DNA of 64,000 bases from Candidatus Peregrinibacteria bacterium (GTDB lineage Bacteria > Patescibacteriota > Gracilibacteria > UM-FILTER-43-11), in contig JAFGCT010000006.1 of assembly GCA_016932505.1 (NCBI GenBank), positions 30,932-94,931 on the forward strand. The letters run 5' to 3'. The notes beneath the pieces were generated by a model. The model was not told the DNA's origin and searched no databases. It saw only the letters and a program-made list of their open reading frames with translations. This document shows positions 32,904 through 42,875 of the stretch, piece after piece. Within the stretch, counting starts at the first letter, position 1. Each line of letters opens with the position of its first letter. The translations under genes and the position numbers were made by a program.

Positions 32904-35432
32904 ATGCGGAAGTATATGTTGTTTTTTCTGGCCACCCTCTTCGTTTTTGGATGCAGTAAAATGCAAGTTGATTATTGCGACGAGCCAGAAGACTGTACGG
33001 ATGAGTGCCAAGGGTACGAAAACGCGACGTGCAGTTCAACCGGCGCTTGTGTTTGCAACAACCCGATACCCCAAATCGTTGAGCCTTTCTGCGAGGACGC
33101 AAGCGATTGTCCTTGCTCCAATGGAACAGCCTCATGCAACGATGGTATCTGTGGCTGTGAAACTGAGGTCGAGGTTGAAGTGCCTGTTGAAACCGAACAG
33201 TGCAACGACACCAACCCCTGCGAACAGATTCCGGATTTCGAAGTCGAATGTTCTTTCAATCAATGTCTCTACACTCGTACAGAAACCGAAACAGTAGAGA
33301 TACCAGTCAAAACCGAACAATGCAACGACACCAACCCCTGCGAACAGATTCCAGGTTTTGAGGTTGAATGTTCTTTCAATCAATGTCTCTACACTCGTAC
33401 AGAAACCGAAACAGTCGAGATACCAGTCGAAGCAGAACAGTGCAACGACACCAACCCCTGCGAACAGATTCCGGATTTCGAAGTCGAATGTTCTTTTAAC
33501 CAGTGCCTGTATACCAGAACTGTCGAAACCGAGGTCGAAGTACCCGTCGAAACCATTCAATGCAATGACACCAAGCTCTGCGAAGAAATCGAGGGCTTCA
33601 CGGTCGAGTGTACATTTAACAAGTGTTTCTACACTCGAACAATCTACGAAGAAGCTGTCGATTCTACCATCACCATCAGGGTTGAAACGGACGATCAATA
33701 CGGCAACCCTGTAAACGGCACAATCTTGTTGAACGGGACTGTCATTGGGCAAAGCGAAGTCGAGCTGACGTTTGATTCGTCGGATGAAAATAGCTTGGCT
33801 TTCGATAATTTGCCGGGTTATGCACCGCCGGCATCAGTCCAACTTTCGGACGCTTTCCAGGAGGGTGAACGCTACAAAGCGACTTACACCCGTGATGGAG
33901 CAGTTGCAAACGTGTGCGTTACCCCGAAGAGTGAGGAGGGCCTGTACCTGCCGGATGCGACGATAAGTGTAAATGGAATAGAACTGCCATCTGGGCAGAA
34001 TTCCTGTTACACCGTCAACATAGAGGTGGATAACGAGATAGTCGGAGGTGGAATACAAAACCTGTATACTACCCCCATCTTCATCCCGAAAGACACACTT
34101 GCCGAAGGTGAGACATACAACTACGAACTCCTGTATATGGCGGAATATGTTTACATCTATTTGTTCTCATTGCCAGTACAGGGCGAAATTTTTCGAAATG
34201 GGATATCGGTGGGTCATCCTCAAGATAACCTACTTTATATTCCTATTTCCAAAGAAGGAGGTACAACGTTTTCGTTTGGTGATGTAGAAGGCTATACAAC
34301 GCCGGAAGACATCATCGTGTACGGTGCAGATTACGATTACGAAGATTCTACCACATTCACTTTTTACAGCATCTACGACAGCCAGGTTAACTCGCTCGTC
34401 TGCATTGAAAATGACAACGGCAATACGCTGTTCACGATTAATGAGGACGACCGGGAATACAACGGCGAATGGAATCGTCCAACTTGTGTTGCACTCAATA
34501 CCAGTGAAACGCACACACTGCATTTTCAAGACAGGCAGAACTATCAACCTACAACGGATAGCTTATTCATCAGCCAAGACAGCCACGTTGGTTGTACCGG
34601 TGAATTCGTTCCCGGCGGACAGTTGAACTGCATCGTGAATTACGAGTATGTTCAACAGGTTGAAGATCGGACACATTTTATAGTCCGAATAGACTTCACC
34701 GCTCCGCTTTTGGGATCGGAAGACTATCCCATATCAGGAAGATATGAGGAAGGAGGACTAATTCACGAGAATTCCTATGTTTGGAAATCGCTCGAGTTGA
34801 GCGAGGATATGGACATTACGTTCTTGTCCATAGGGTATCTCCAGCCAAGCATTCAGTCGTTCCACGTGAACTCTTCCGAGTTATCGGTCGACGATGAGGC
34901 TTATGAACCCAGCGAAAATACCTGGATTTACAAAGTAGAGTATGTGGCGCCTCAAGACGCCATTGAAACCTGTGTGTCTTCATTCAACCAGAATGGGGTA
35001 AACGTTTCATCGGAAACATACGTGCGGTTCGATGGCTTTGACGATTTGAACCAATATGAAGAAGACCAGGACTGCCACTGGTTATCTCCCACCGAATCAC
35101 ATGAGATCGTGCCGGCATGGCTCACCGGTTATTACAAGATGGTCGATGTCATCCACATCCCTGCCGGGCAATTGGTTGACTACAACCAATTCAACTTCAC
35201 CTATGTTCCCGAGTCCACGAACTATCAAATTTGTGTCGGGAATATAACAGTTGACTCACCGTTAGAGGTTAACGGAAACTCGCTCGGGTTTACCGGCCTC
35301 AGTTACAAGTGTATTGCTATCGATAAAACGCAAGACAACGAAATATCGATTGGCAATGCCACCCGTAGCTTCCCTGCAAACAGTGTTCCTCCAGGCGAAA
35401 CATCTGCTTTCGTCGATTTCTCCGATTTCTAA
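32904..35432 (+). CDS. Large Cys-rich repeat lipoprotein
   Basis: 842 residues. Signal peptide and lipobox ending at Cys17 (LFVFGCSK). Residues 18-90 are Cys-rich and EGF/disulfide-like (CSSTGACVC, CSNGTASCNDGICGC). Four tandem 40-residue repeats (about 93-252; each with QCNDTNPCEQIP and ECSFNQCLYTRT, four Cys) are followed by several beta-sandwich-like domains (ITIRVETDDQYGNPVNGTILLNG; VCVTPKSEEGLYLPDATISVNG). It should be anchored outside the membrane, perhaps for adhesion or binding. Strong Shine-Dalgarno (GAAGGAGG) and GC-rich codons unlike neighbouring genes. No homologue recognised by eye. Confidence 0.8.
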   Translation: MRKYMLFFLATLFVFGCSKMQVDYCDEPEDCTDECQGYENATCSSTGACVCNNPIPQIVEPFCEDASDCPCSNGTASCNDGICGCETEVEVEVPVETEQCNDTNPCEQIPDFEVECSFNQCLYTRTETETVEIPVKTEQCNDTNPCEQIPGFEVECSFNQCLYTRTETETVEIPVEAEQCNDTNPCEQIPDFEVECSFNQCLYTRTVETEVEVPVETIQCNDTKLCEEIEGFTVECTFNKCFYTRTIYEEAVDSTITIRVETDDQYGNPVNGTILLNGTVIGQSEVELTFDSSDENSLAFDNLPGYAPPASVQLSDAFQEGERYKATYTRDGAVANVCVTPKSEEGLYLPDATISVNGIELPSGQNSCYTVNIEVDNEIVGGGIQNLYTTPIFIPKDTLAEGETYNYELLYMAEYVYIYLFSLPVQGEIFRNGISVGHPQDNLLYIPISKEGGTTFSFGDVEGYTTPEDIIVYGADYDYEDSTTFTFYSIYDSQVNSLVCIENDNGNTLFTINEDDREYNGEWNRPTCVALNTSETHTLHFQDRQNYQPTTDSLFISQDSHVGCTGEFVPGGQLNCIVNYEYVQQVEDRTHFIVRIDFTAPLLGSEDYPISGRYEEGGLIHENSYVWKSLELSEDMDITFLSIGYLQPSIQSFHVNSSELSVDDEAYEPSENTWIYKVEYVAPQDAIETCVSSFNQNGVNVSSETYVRFDGFDDLNQYEEDQDCHWLSPTESHEIVPAWLTGYYKMVDVIHIPAGQLVDYNQFNFTYVPESTNYQICVGNITVDSPLEVNGNSLGFTGLSYKCIAIDKTQDNEISIGNATRSFPANSVPPGETSAFVDFSDF
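33181..33660 (+). repeat. Four tandem 120-bp repeats in the lipoprotein gene
   Basis: The register repeats every 120 bp (33181, 33301, 33421, 33541). The first three copies are nearly identical in DNA and the fourth is diverged, indicating recent expansion. The 206-residue antisense ORF here is a by-product. Confidence 0.95.
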
Positions 35433-35476
35433 AATATCCCACTTTTTTGCCCACCTAGGGGAATCCACCCCAATTT

Positions 35477-35511
35477 AACTAACGATTTAGCATCCTGCTG
35501 AATCGTTAGTT
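35477..35511. terminator. Strong hairpin downstream of the lipoprotein
   Basis: AACTAACGATT and its exact complement AATCGTTAGTT around a 13-nt loop. There is no T run, so it may be a factor-dependent terminator or an mRNA-stabilising hairpin. Confidence 0.6.
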
Positions 35512-35620
35512 AGTCATGTCTAAATTTCTGCTTACTCTTGCGTTTTTGGCTTATTTTTGGTATAATTATTAGATAAATTGGAATAAATAATCTTGTAATC
35601 TTCTAATCTTGTAATAATTA

Positions 35621-36439
35621 ATGCAATCCACATCCAAATGTTCACTTTGTGGCACTCTAAAACCGGATAAACAGCTCACAGCAGTTGAGTTAATACGTGA
35701 TGGTGTTATTGCTTTGATGAAAAAGGCTTATCCGGAATGGGATGGTACGGGTTCAGTATGTATGGAAGATCTCAACCAATTTAGGGCACATTATGTTGAA
35801 GAAGTTGTAAAAAAGCAAAAAGGTGAAATCTCAACAATCGAACGTCATGTTCTTAAAGGTTTAAAAGAGCACGAACTAATTGCTCAGAACATAAATACGG
35901 CATTTGACCGTCAGCTTACAGTTGGTGAAAGAGTGGCTGATAAAGTTGCGTCTTTCGGTGGAAGCTGGAGGTTTATTATGATATTTGGAGGTGTTTTATT
36001 TACGTGGATTATAATTAACGCTTTTGTTTTACTTTCAAAACCTTTCGATCCTTATCCGTTTATTTTGCTGAACTTAGTTCTTTCATGTTTAGCGGCAATA
36101 CAAGCCCCAATAATCATGATGAGTCAGAACAGGCAAGAGGACCGCGACAGATTGCGCTCAGAGGAAGATTACCGAGTAAATCTGAAAGCGGAACTTGAAA
36201 TTCGTCAGCTTAATGAAAAATTTGATAATTTGCTTGGACGCCAGTGGCAAAGATTACTCGAAATACAGCAAATTCAGCTTGATTTAATGGAAGAAATGGC
36301 GTTAAAAAAGGCAAAAACCGTATCACCAATCACGTCTGCTTCCACTGTTTCATCAAATCAAAATCAAACTCAAACTCCCGAAACAACTCCTATGCCAGCT
36401 GAAAAAGAACTGGTAAGCACAAAATCCACAATAAAATAA
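35621..36439 (+). CDS. DUF1003 membrane protein
   Basis: 272 residues. A short CSLCG zinc-knuckle-like start, then helices leading to the DUF1003 core: LTVGERVADKVASFGGSWRFIMIFGGVLFTWIIINAFVLL, PFDPYPFILLNLVLSCLAAIQAPIIMMSQNRQEDRDRLRSEEDYRVNLKAELEIRQLNEK. Two membrane helices and a long coiled-coil C-terminus. The family is widespread and uncharacterised. AATCTTGTAAT words precede the ATG, and TATAAT-like sequence lies about 50 nt upstream. Confidence 0.88.
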   Translation: MQSTSKCSLCGTLKPDKQLTAVELIRDGVIALMKKAYPEWDGTGSVCMEDLNQFRAHYVEEVVKKQKGEISTIERHVLKGLKEHELIAQNINTAFDRQLTVGERVADKVASFGGSWRFIMIFGGVLFTWIIINAFVLLSKPFDPYPFILLNLVLSCLAAIQAPIIMMSQNRQEDRDRLRSEEDYRVNLKAELEIRQLNEKFDNLLGRQWQRLLEIQQIQLDLMEEMALKKAKTVSPITSASTVSSNQNQTQTPETTPMPAEKELVSTKSTIK

Positions 36440-36466
36440 TCATTAATATTCAATCTTCAATAACAA

Positions 36467-37123
36467 ATGATACATAACCTCGCCCATCAAATTGATGAAC
36501 CAGAAAACTCAATATCCGATATAAGTGATATAGAGTTGGCTTTAAATAGTGGGGAGTTCTCTGTTTTAATGCAGGATATATTAGATTATCTGGATCCTCA
36601 GGATGTAATTAAGCCAAAAAACAAAAAATCAAATAAACCAGCAGAATATAGAGTAGATGATGATTTGTCATACAAAAGAAGAAATGACAGAGCGATATTT
36701 TACAGTAAAATTTCTGATTCTCAGCTTGGGGAAGTGGTGAATTTTCTTGTTCTTGGTAAACAAAGAGAACGATTTATGCATTTATTTGATGAAGTAAGCG
36801 TTCAAAATAAGGGAAAGATTATAAAAAGCATGTTGAATTTGATTTTTAATCAGGAATTTTCCAATTATCCAATTGAAATTACTGCAATAAGAAGAAAAGT
36901 TGCAAAAGGATATGTGCAGTCTGCAAAAACTATGCAGGAAGCGATGACAGCAATATCTATGGGAAATACCATGAAAGCAATCTTATATATAAACGAAAAT
37001 CCAAAAGAATTAAGCAATTTTATAGATAATTTATTAGCCGAAAAAAAGGGGGGTGGGTCTATGAAAAAGGTGTTAGAAGAACTTTTTGAATGGATTCCGC
37101 AGACAGGAAATCTCTTGATATAA
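36467..37123 (+). CDS. Hypothetical protein
   Basis: 218 residues, helical and soluble; includes IFYSKISDSQLGEVVNFLVLGKQRERFMHLFDEV and a Lys-rich stretch PKNKKSNKPAEYR. No recognised family. It follows the DUF1003 gene by 27 nt on the same strand and is closed by a terminator, so it is probably the second gene of that unit. Confidence 0.65.
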   Translation: MIHNLAHQIDEPENSISDISDIELALNSGEFSVLMQDILDYLDPQDVIKPKNKKSNKPAEYRVDDDLSYKRRNDRAIFYSKISDSQLGEVVNFLVLGKQRERFMHLFDEVSVQNKGKIIKSMLNLIFNQEFSNYPIEITAIRRKVAKGYVQSAKTMQEAMTAISMGNTMKAILYINENPKELSNFIDNLLAEKKGGGSMKKVLEELFEWIPQTGNLLI

Positions 37124-37152
37124 ACAGTCAGTTTTTTCGTTGTAAAAGAATA

Positions 37153-37177
37153 TAGACATAATGTCTAAGTTTTTTTG
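37153..37177 (+). terminator. Intrinsic terminator
   Basis: TAGACATAATGTCTA palindrome followed by AGTTTTTTT. Confidence 0.8.
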
Positions 37178-37184
37178 GATTAAA

Positions 37185-37331
37185 ATTACCGAGCTTATAA
37201 GCTTTCGAACGAAGCTGGGAAAGGACCCCGATGCGGCGTGTACGCAGAGGGAAGCCTTTGACGCTGAGTGAGGAAGTGAATAGCGAGATCAGATATTTTG
37301 GAAGTACTGAAACCTTTGTTAAAGGTTTCAG
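37185..37331. ncRNA. GC-rich structured segment, possible non-coding RNA or repeat element
   Basis: Between a terminator and gyrA lies a conspicuously GC-rich block (GAAGCTGGGAAAGGACCCCG, GCGTGTACGC) ending in a perfect hairpin CTGAAACCTTT-GTT-AAAGGTTTCAG (37307-37331). The minus-strand 69-residue ORF over it looks spurious. No match to tmRNA, RNase P or SRP RNA cores was seen. A related block (GGACAAAGTCCGAGATGG) occurs near 47645. Confidence 0.35.
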
Positions 37332-37447
37332 AGGCAAAAAAACCCCTTTTTTCTGCAGTTTTTTTGTGATACAATCCTTTAGGTAGAAATATGGCCGATA
37401 ATTGGCTTATTTATCAACACTATTAATTATTTTTAACCTAAATATCT

Positions 37448-40132
37448 GTGCCGAAAAAAAACGACCCAACAAACGACGAATTATTACCAATCCCAGAAGA
37501 TGAGAATATTGAGTCTGAACTTGTAGAAGAGTCTGAGGAAAACGAGGAAGAAGAGGTTTCCGAAGAAGTGTCAGAAGATGATAAAAAGTCAGATGGAGAT
37601 GGTGGTGATGATGTACCTATTAACCCTCTTACTCTGGATGGTAACGACAAATTCAAAGATATAGTAAACGAGATGCAGGAATGTTATCTGGATTACGCTA
37701 TGTCCGTTATCGTATCCCGTGCACTTCCGGATGTTCGTGATGGCTTAAAGCCTGTTCATCGAAGAATTTTATTTTCAATGCATGAACTTGGTTTACGTAG
37801 TGGTGCTAAATTCAGAAAATCAGCTACTGTAGTTGGTGACGTTCTTGGTAAATATCATCCACATGGAGATACCGCAGTTTATGATTCCATGGTTCGTATG
37901 GCTCAGGATTTCGCTATGCGATATCCACTTGTGAATGGTCAGGGTAACTTTGGTTCAATGGATGGCGACAATGCTGCTGCTATGCGTTACACCGAAGCTA
38001 AAATGGAAAAGATTACCGATGAGCTTCTTGCTGACATTGAAAAGGATACGGTTAATTTTCGACCAAACTACGATGGTAGATTGAAAGAGCCTACAGTACT
38101 TCCTTCTCGTATACCTGCTCTTCTTGTTAATGGCTCAATGGGTATTGCGGTAGGTATGGCTACAAACATTCCGCCTCACAATCTTACTGAAGTAATGGAA
38201 GGCGTAAAGCATTTAATCGATAATCCTGAGGCAAATATTGAAGATTTGATGCAATTCATAAAAGCTCCGGATTTTCCTACAGGAGGAAATGTATACGATA
38301 TAGAAGCTATTAAAACCGCTTATGCTACAGGTCGTGGAAGTGTAATGATGAGAGGTAAGGCTTCCATAGAAGAAACTAAAACCGGAAAGAACCAAATAAT
38401 TATAACCGAAATTCCATATCAGGTTAACAAGGCTAATATGGTTGAGGCTATTGCAAATCTTGTTCGTGATAAAAAAATCGTCGGAATATCCGATCTTCGA
38501 GATGAATCCAGTCGAGAAGGTATTCGTGTAGTCGTTGATTTAAAGCGCGATGCTTTCCCTAAAAAAGTTCTAAACCAACTATACAAATATACCAATCTTC
38601 AAACCTCTTTTGGTTTCAATATGATTGCGTTAATTGATGGAATTCAGCCAAGACTATTAGATCTAAAAGCTATTCTTGAAGAATTTATTAAGCATCGACA
38701 AGTTGTTGTAACCCGCAGAACAGAGTATGAACTTCGTGTTGCAAAGGCACGCGCTCATATATTAGAAGGTTTAAAAATTGCCTTAGATAACATTGATAAG
38801 GTAATTGAGACAATCAAAAAATCCGCAACAAAAGAAATTGCGAAAGAAAATTTGGTTAAAAACTTTAAGCTTACTGAAATTCAAGCAAAAGCCATTCTAG
38901 AAATGAGATTGCAAACACTTGCCGGTCTTGAACGAAAGAAAATTGAGGATGAATTAAAAGAAAAACTAGACTTTATTAAAGAATGTGAAGAAATTCTTGC
39001 TGATCCTAAAAAGATTCTATCTATTGTATCCACAGAAACTCAGGAAATTATCGACAAATACGGAGATAAGCGACGTACAACAGTTGTTCCTCATGGTGTA
39101 GGTGAATTTAACGCTAAATCCCTGATTCCAAATGAGCCTATGATTGTGGCTCTTACAAAAGGTGGTTATATTAAGCGAATGAGTCCAACCGTATACCGCA
39201 CCCAAGGTCGTGGTGGAAAGGGTGTAATTGGAATGACTACAAAAGAAGAAGATGAGATATCAAGTATCATTCACGTAATGACACATGACGATATCCTTTA
39301 TTTTACAAATAAAGGTAGAGTTTTCTCACTTCCTGCTTATGAAGTTCCTCAAGCTAGCAGAACTGCGCGCGGTCAGGCAATTGTCAATTTATTACAGCTT
39401 GAACAGGGTGAATCTGTTACTGCTTTACTGGATATGTCCAAGGGTGAAGGTGAATACTTATTTATGGCAACCAAAAAAGGAACCGTTAAAAAGACAAAAG
39501 TCGAAGACTTTAAAAATGTTCGAAAATCCGGACTTATCGCTATTAAATTAAGAGATGACGACTTCCTTGACTGGATACGTCCTACTTCACACGGTCAGCA
39601 GGTAATAATTGCTACCCGCAACGGTCAGTGTATTCGCTTTAAAGAGGAAGATGTACGACCTATGGGGCGTGCAAGTATGGGTGTACGAGGAATACGACTT
39701 AAGGCTAACGATGAAGTTGTTGCAATGAATGTAATAAAAGATGAATCCATTAGTAAATTACTTGTTGTAATGGAAAACGGACTTGGCAAAACTACTCCGG
39801 TTGATCAGTATCGTTTTCAAGGTCGTGGTGGTAGTGGAGTTAAAACTGCACAAATAACACCTAAAACAGGTAAGGTAGTAGGTGCAGAAGTTGTTCATAA
39901 TAAAATGGAAGGTGATATTATTCTTATTTCCAAGCTCGGACAGATGATACGCACTCCTATGGACAAACTTCCTACAACAGGTCGTGCAACTCAAGGCGTA
40001 TATGTAATGAGGTTAAATGGAGATGATAAAGTAGCTTCTATTTCACTTATTATTGAAGAGGAAAATCTTGATGATAGTAAACAGGAGTTACCACTTGTTG
40101 AAGAAAAGCCTAAAAAGGAAACAAAGAAGTAA
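37448..40132 (+). CDS. gyrA: DNA gyrase subunit A
   Basis: 894 residues, GTG start. The catalytic Tyr is in [13 protein letters not shown] and the quinolone region reads [21 protein letters not shown], with Thr at the position equivalent to Escherichia coli Ser83 and Asp kept at 87. The GyrA box QGRGGKGV marks gyrase rather than topoisomerase IV, and beta-pinwheel repeats ([21 protein letters not shown]) follow. It has a 60-residue acidic N-terminal extension ([19 protein letters not shown]), absent from typical GyrA, and an acidic C-terminal tail. gyrB is not in the window. Confidence 0.97.
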   Translation: MPKKNDPTNDELLPIPEDENIESELVEESEENEEEEVSEEVSEDDKKSDGDGGDDVPINPLTLDGNDKFKDIVNEMQECYLDYAMSVIVSRALPDVRDGLKPVHRRILFSMHELGLRSGAKFRKSATVVGDVLGKYHPHGDTAVYDSMVRMAQDFAMRYPLVNGQGNFGSMDGDNAAAMRYTEAKMEKITDELLADIEKDTVNFRPNYDGRLKEPTVLPSRIPALLVNGSMGIAVGMATNIPPHNLTEVMEGVKHLIDNPEANIEDLMQFIKAPDFPTGGNVYDIEAIKTAYATGRGSVMMRGKASIEETKTGKNQIIITEIPYQVNKANMVEAIANLVRDKKIVGISDLRDESSREGIRVVVDLKRDAFPKKVLNQLYKYTNLQTSFGFNMIALIDGIQPRLLDLKAILEEFIKHRQVVVTRRTEYELRVAKARAHILEGLKIALDNIDKVIETIKKSATKEIAKENLVKNFKLTEIQAKAILEMRLQTLAGLERKKIEDELKEKLDFIKECEEILADPKKILSIVSTETQEIIDKYGDKRRTTVVPHGVGEFNAKSLIPNEPMIVALTKGGYIKRMSPTVYRTQGRGGKGVIGMTTKEEDEISSIIHVMTHDDILYFTNKGRVFSLPAYEVPQASRTARGQAIVNLLQLEQGESVTALLDMSKGEGEYLFMATKKGTVKKTKVEDFKNVRKSGLIAIKLRDDDFLDWIRPTSHGQQVIIATRNGQCIRFKEEDVRPMGRASMGVRGIRLKANDEVVAMNVIKDESISKLLVVMENGLGKTTPVDQYRFQGRGGSGVKTAQITPKTGKVVGAEVVHNKMEGDIILISKLGQMIRTPMDKLPTTGRATQGVYVMRLNGDDKVASISLIIEEENLDDSKQELPLVEEKPKKETKK

Positions 40133-40158
40133 TTTTAATCATTAATTTAAGTTTTTTA

Positions 40159-41343
40159 ATGAAAAACATCTTTAAAATTTCAATATTTCTTACTTGTTTG
40201 CTATTTGCATTTCCTGTTTTGGCTCAGCAATATAACAAAGATCTTTCTCTGGAAGAAGGTTCTGTGCAGACTGTTTCGGATGTTTTGGTTGGTAAAACGA
40301 TAAGAATTTATGCCACTGTAACAAATAATTCTGGTTTTGATCTTTCCGGAGTAGTGAAATTTTATGATGAAAATAAACAGGCTTTTATTGGTTCAGATCA
40401 AGCCGTATCTGTAATTTCCAATAAAACCGATGATGTTTTTGTGGATTGGAGTTCAGGTGTTGTAGGGAATCACACAATTAGTGTTAGGGTTTTACCATGG
40501 GATGAAAATGGAGATAATCCGAATAACAACAAAGTAACAAAAACTATATTCGTTGATGTCGATTCAGATGCTGATGGAACAGGAGATAGAAATGATCCTG
40601 ATGATGATAATGACGGAGTAAATGATGTAAATGACGCTTTTCCTCTTGATCCAAACGAATCAGTTGATACTGATGGTGATGGAATAGGTGATAATGCGGA
40701 TACTGATGATGACAATGACGGAGTTCCTGATATATCAGACTTATTTCCTCTCGATCCAAATGAAAGTATAGATAGTGATGGTGATGGGGTTGGGGATAAT
40801 TCAGATGCATTCCCATCTAATCCTAATGAGTCAATTGATTCAGACAGTGATGGCGTGGGAGATAATAGCGACCTCGACAATCAAAATCACGGTCCGATTC
40901 CACAAATTACAACTGAAAAAACAACTGTTAGCAAAGGTTCAATAGTAACCTTTAATGCTTTGCAGTCTTATGATCCGGATGGTGAAATAGTATCTTTCAT
41001 TTGGGATTTTGATGACGGAACAACAGAAGAAGGTGTGGTAATTGACCATATTTTCGAAAAAACAGGTACATACAAAGTCAGCTTACTAACTGAAGACGAC
41101 AAGGGGGAGACCAGAGAGGGGGTCGTAGAAATTAAAGTTGTGTTGAAATGGCAACTGATTGCACTTTTAATTGTTACATTGCTACTTATTCTATTAATCG
41201 CCGGAAGAAAAGTCCTATTTTCAGACAAAAAAACCAAGCTTTCTACTACTACATCAGCATCTGTAAACAAAAGAGTTCCAATTAAGAAAAAATCGAGAGC
41301 GACACCTACTAGAAAAAAAGCCTTGCCGAAACGAAAGAAATGA
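40159..41343 (+). CDS. Surface protein with thrombospondin type-3 repeats and PKD domain
   Basis: 394 residues. Signal peptide (1-22, ILFAFPVLAQ-type end); a CARDB-like beta domain (about 25-130); Ca2+-binding Asp-rich thrombospondin type-3 repeats (about 132-245, e.g. DTDGDGIGDNADTDDDNDGV); a PKD domain (about 250-330, SYDPDGEIVSFIWDFDDGT); one membrane helix (about 332-352); and a strongly basic cytoplasmic tail. The order is typical of anchored adhesin-like proteins of CPR bacteria. It follows gyrA by 26 nt. Confidence 0.87.
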   Translation: MKNIFKISIFLTCLLFAFPVLAQQYNKDLSLEEGSVQTVSDVLVGKTIRIYATVTNNSGFDLSGVVKFYDENKQAFIGSDQAVSVISNKTDDVFVDWSSGVVGNHTISVRVLPWDENGDNPNNNKVTKTIFVDVDSDADGTGDRNDPDDDNDGVNDVNDAFPLDPNESVDTDGDGIGDNADTDDDNDGVPDISDLFPLDPNESIDSDGDGVGDNSDAFPSNPNESIDSDSDGVGDNSDLDNQNHGPIPQITTEKTTVSKGSIVTFNALQSYDPDGEIVSFIWDFDDGTTEEGVVIDHIFEKTGTYKVSLLTEDDKGETREGVVEIKVVLKWQLIALLIVTLLLILLIAGRKVLFSDKKTKLSTTTSASVNKRVPIKKKSRATPTRKKALPKRKK

Positions 41344-41405
41344 TTTAAAATCCTTCAGCCTATTAAAAGACATCATACATCGTGATGTTATAACGCAATT
41401 TAACC

Positions 41406-41921
41406 ATGAAACCAGATATCCATCCTAAATTAAATCCAGTTGTATTTGTTGATACTTCAAATGGTGTAGAATTTACAACAATGTCCACTTTAACTTCAGA
41501 CAAAACTAAGAAAATTAAAGGTGTCGAACATTTTGTTATTAATATTGATGTTTCCTCAGCTTCACATCCATTTTATACAGGTGAAAAGATGCTTGTGGAT
41601 ACAGCAGGACGTGTAGATAAATTCCGTGCTCGTCAGGAAGCGGCAGAGAAGATGAAGGCTGCATCTGAAAAAACTTCTAAAAAGAAAGAAATTGAAGCAA
41701 AAGAAACTGTAGAAGAAAAAATCACTCGTAAAGCCAAAGAAAATACTGAAGCAAAAAGAGCTGCTAAAGAAGAAGCTGCTGCAAAGAAGAAGGAAGCTAC
41801 TGCAAAACGAAGAGCCGCTGCTCAAAAGGCAGATAAAGAAGAGAAAGTCGAATCAACCGAATCAGACGTAGAGACGCAAGATCTTGAGTCTAAGGAAGAG
41901 GAGGTTGAGAAAGGGGAATAA
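41406..41921 (+). CDS. rpmE: Ribosomal protein L31 (type B, zinc-free) with long C-terminal tail
   Basis: Residues 1-80 are L31: MKPDIHPKLNPVVFVDTSNGVEF, STLTSDKTKK, ISSASHPFYTGEKMLVDTAGRVDKFRARQ-like. The Cys ligands of zinc-type L31 are missing, so this is the C-minus form. About 90 residues of Lys/Glu/Ala-rich coiled-coil-like tail follow, against about 80-90 residues for the usual whole protein. A strong terminator follows. Confidence 0.9.
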   Translation: MKPDIHPKLNPVVFVDTSNGVEFTTMSTLTSDKTKKIKGVEHFVINIDVSSASHPFYTGEKMLVDTAGRVDKFRARQEAAEKMKAASEKTSKKKEIEAKETVEEKITRKAKENTEAKRAAKEEAAAKKKEATAKRRAAAQKADKEEKVESTESDVETQDLESKEEEVEKGE

Positions 41922-41936
41922 TAATTATATATAATT

Positions 41937-41971
41937 AACCCCGTATCGCTTAGGTGGTGCGGGGTTTTTTT
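41937..41971 (+). terminator. Intrinsic terminator of rpmE
   Basis: AACCCCG / CGGGGTT stem with wobble-paired extension, then seven T. Confidence 0.85.
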
Positions 41972-42114
41972 GTTGATGATATAGCATTGTTCCAGTAAGG
42001 CTTTTTATCTAGTTTTGTATAACGTTTGCGGTATATAAGAAGTTGGAGGCGTTATAATGTGCGCGGGAGTGCCTCAACGCCGAACAATTTGGATGAACGA
42101 GCGTTAAAATAAAG

Positions 42115-42255
42115 TTATTTTTTCCACATAAGGGCTGTGGCTATGGAGAAGCCAGCGCTGACTATACCAAGGCCAGTAGCATTAATTTCACTGTCCAATA
42201 CAAGGAAGGTGAATACCGCACTTATGATTGCTATTACTGCAAATGTATATTTCAT
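42115..42255 (-). CDS. Small membrane protein (46 aa, missing from the ORF track)
   Basis: MKYTFAVIAIISAVFTFLVLDSEINA... ending SIATALMWKK: two membrane helices joined by an acidic turn, with a Lys-Lys end. The frame is clean and fills an otherwise empty gap between rpmE and the SRPBCC gene. The short two-helix layout resembles small stress-type membrane proteins, but no family can be assigned. The sequence to its left (41972-42114) holds GC-rich words around GTTGGAGGCGTTATAATG and nothing else clear. Confidence 0.6.
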   Translation of the reverse strand: MKYTFAVIAIISAVFTFLVLDSEINATGLGIVSAGFSIATALMWKK

Positions 42256-42348
42256 AGATATCAGTATTAGAAAATAATTTTATTTAGCGAGCGAATCTTA
42301 TATACCGCTGTTGGCGGATGTAGGTTTTTTGATTCAATTTATCTCACC

Positions 42349-42795
42349 CTATTTTTCTAAAATTTTTCTCAGTTTATTTACTACAGCTTTTTCCCATGCT
42401 TTCATCGCGAACCAGCCGATAAGTGGCTTGGCAATAATTCGCAACCACCTTTTATGAATATCCACTTCATAAATATAGTTGATTCTTGTTCCATCCTTAA
42501 CTTTTTCTAATAAAAGTTCCTCATGTCCTGATGTGCCGAATTTCGGACTCTGATTGTCGGAGATAAAACCTCTTCGGGGGAGAATTTTAGTTTTCATTTT
42601 TACAGGAAATGTGGTGCCAAAAGATCTTACTTGAGCTTCAATTTCTAAATTATTGCCTTCTCGTTTTGTAATAGTGACTGATTCGGCAACTTTAGGAAAA
42701 TATTTTGGCATATTTTCAAAATCGGTAATGATATTAAAAACCTTTTCGATGGGAGCTTTTATTATCCATGAGTCTTCTAAATGAATATGTTTCAT
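42349..42795 (-). CDS. SRPBCC (START/polyketide cyclase-like) protein
   Basis: 148 residues of the Bet v1-like fold: WIIKAPIEKVFNIITDFENMPKYFPKVAESVTI at the N-terminus and a C-terminal helix AMKAWEKAVVNKLRKILEK. Residues line a hydrophobic cavity in the family (lipid or quinone binding). No catalytic motif seen. Monocistronic. Confidence 0.85.
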   Translation of the reverse strand: MKHIHLEDSWIIKAPIEKVFNIITDFENMPKYFPKVAESVTITKREGNNLEIEAQVRSFGTTFPVKMKTKILPRRGFISDNQSPKFGTSGHEELLLEKVKDGTRINYIYEVDIHKRWLRIIAKPLIGWFAMKAWEKAVVNKLRKILEK

Positions 42796-42875
42796 TATTT
42801 TAAAATAGAGTTTAAATTTAAAAAATTCATTTCACCTAACCCGTTTCCAACGCTCATAAAATCAAATATCAACTT

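Noticed and set aside
33132-33752. 206-residue minus-strand ORF within the lipoprotein gene
   Set aside because: It runs antisense through the 120-bp repeats; its length comes from the repeated open frame and its sequence is not protein-like, while the plus frame has a signal peptide and Shine-Dalgarno.
37128-37337. 69-residue minus-strand ORF before gyrA
   Set aside because: It lies over a structured GC-rich block and terminator hairpins, with no start signals.
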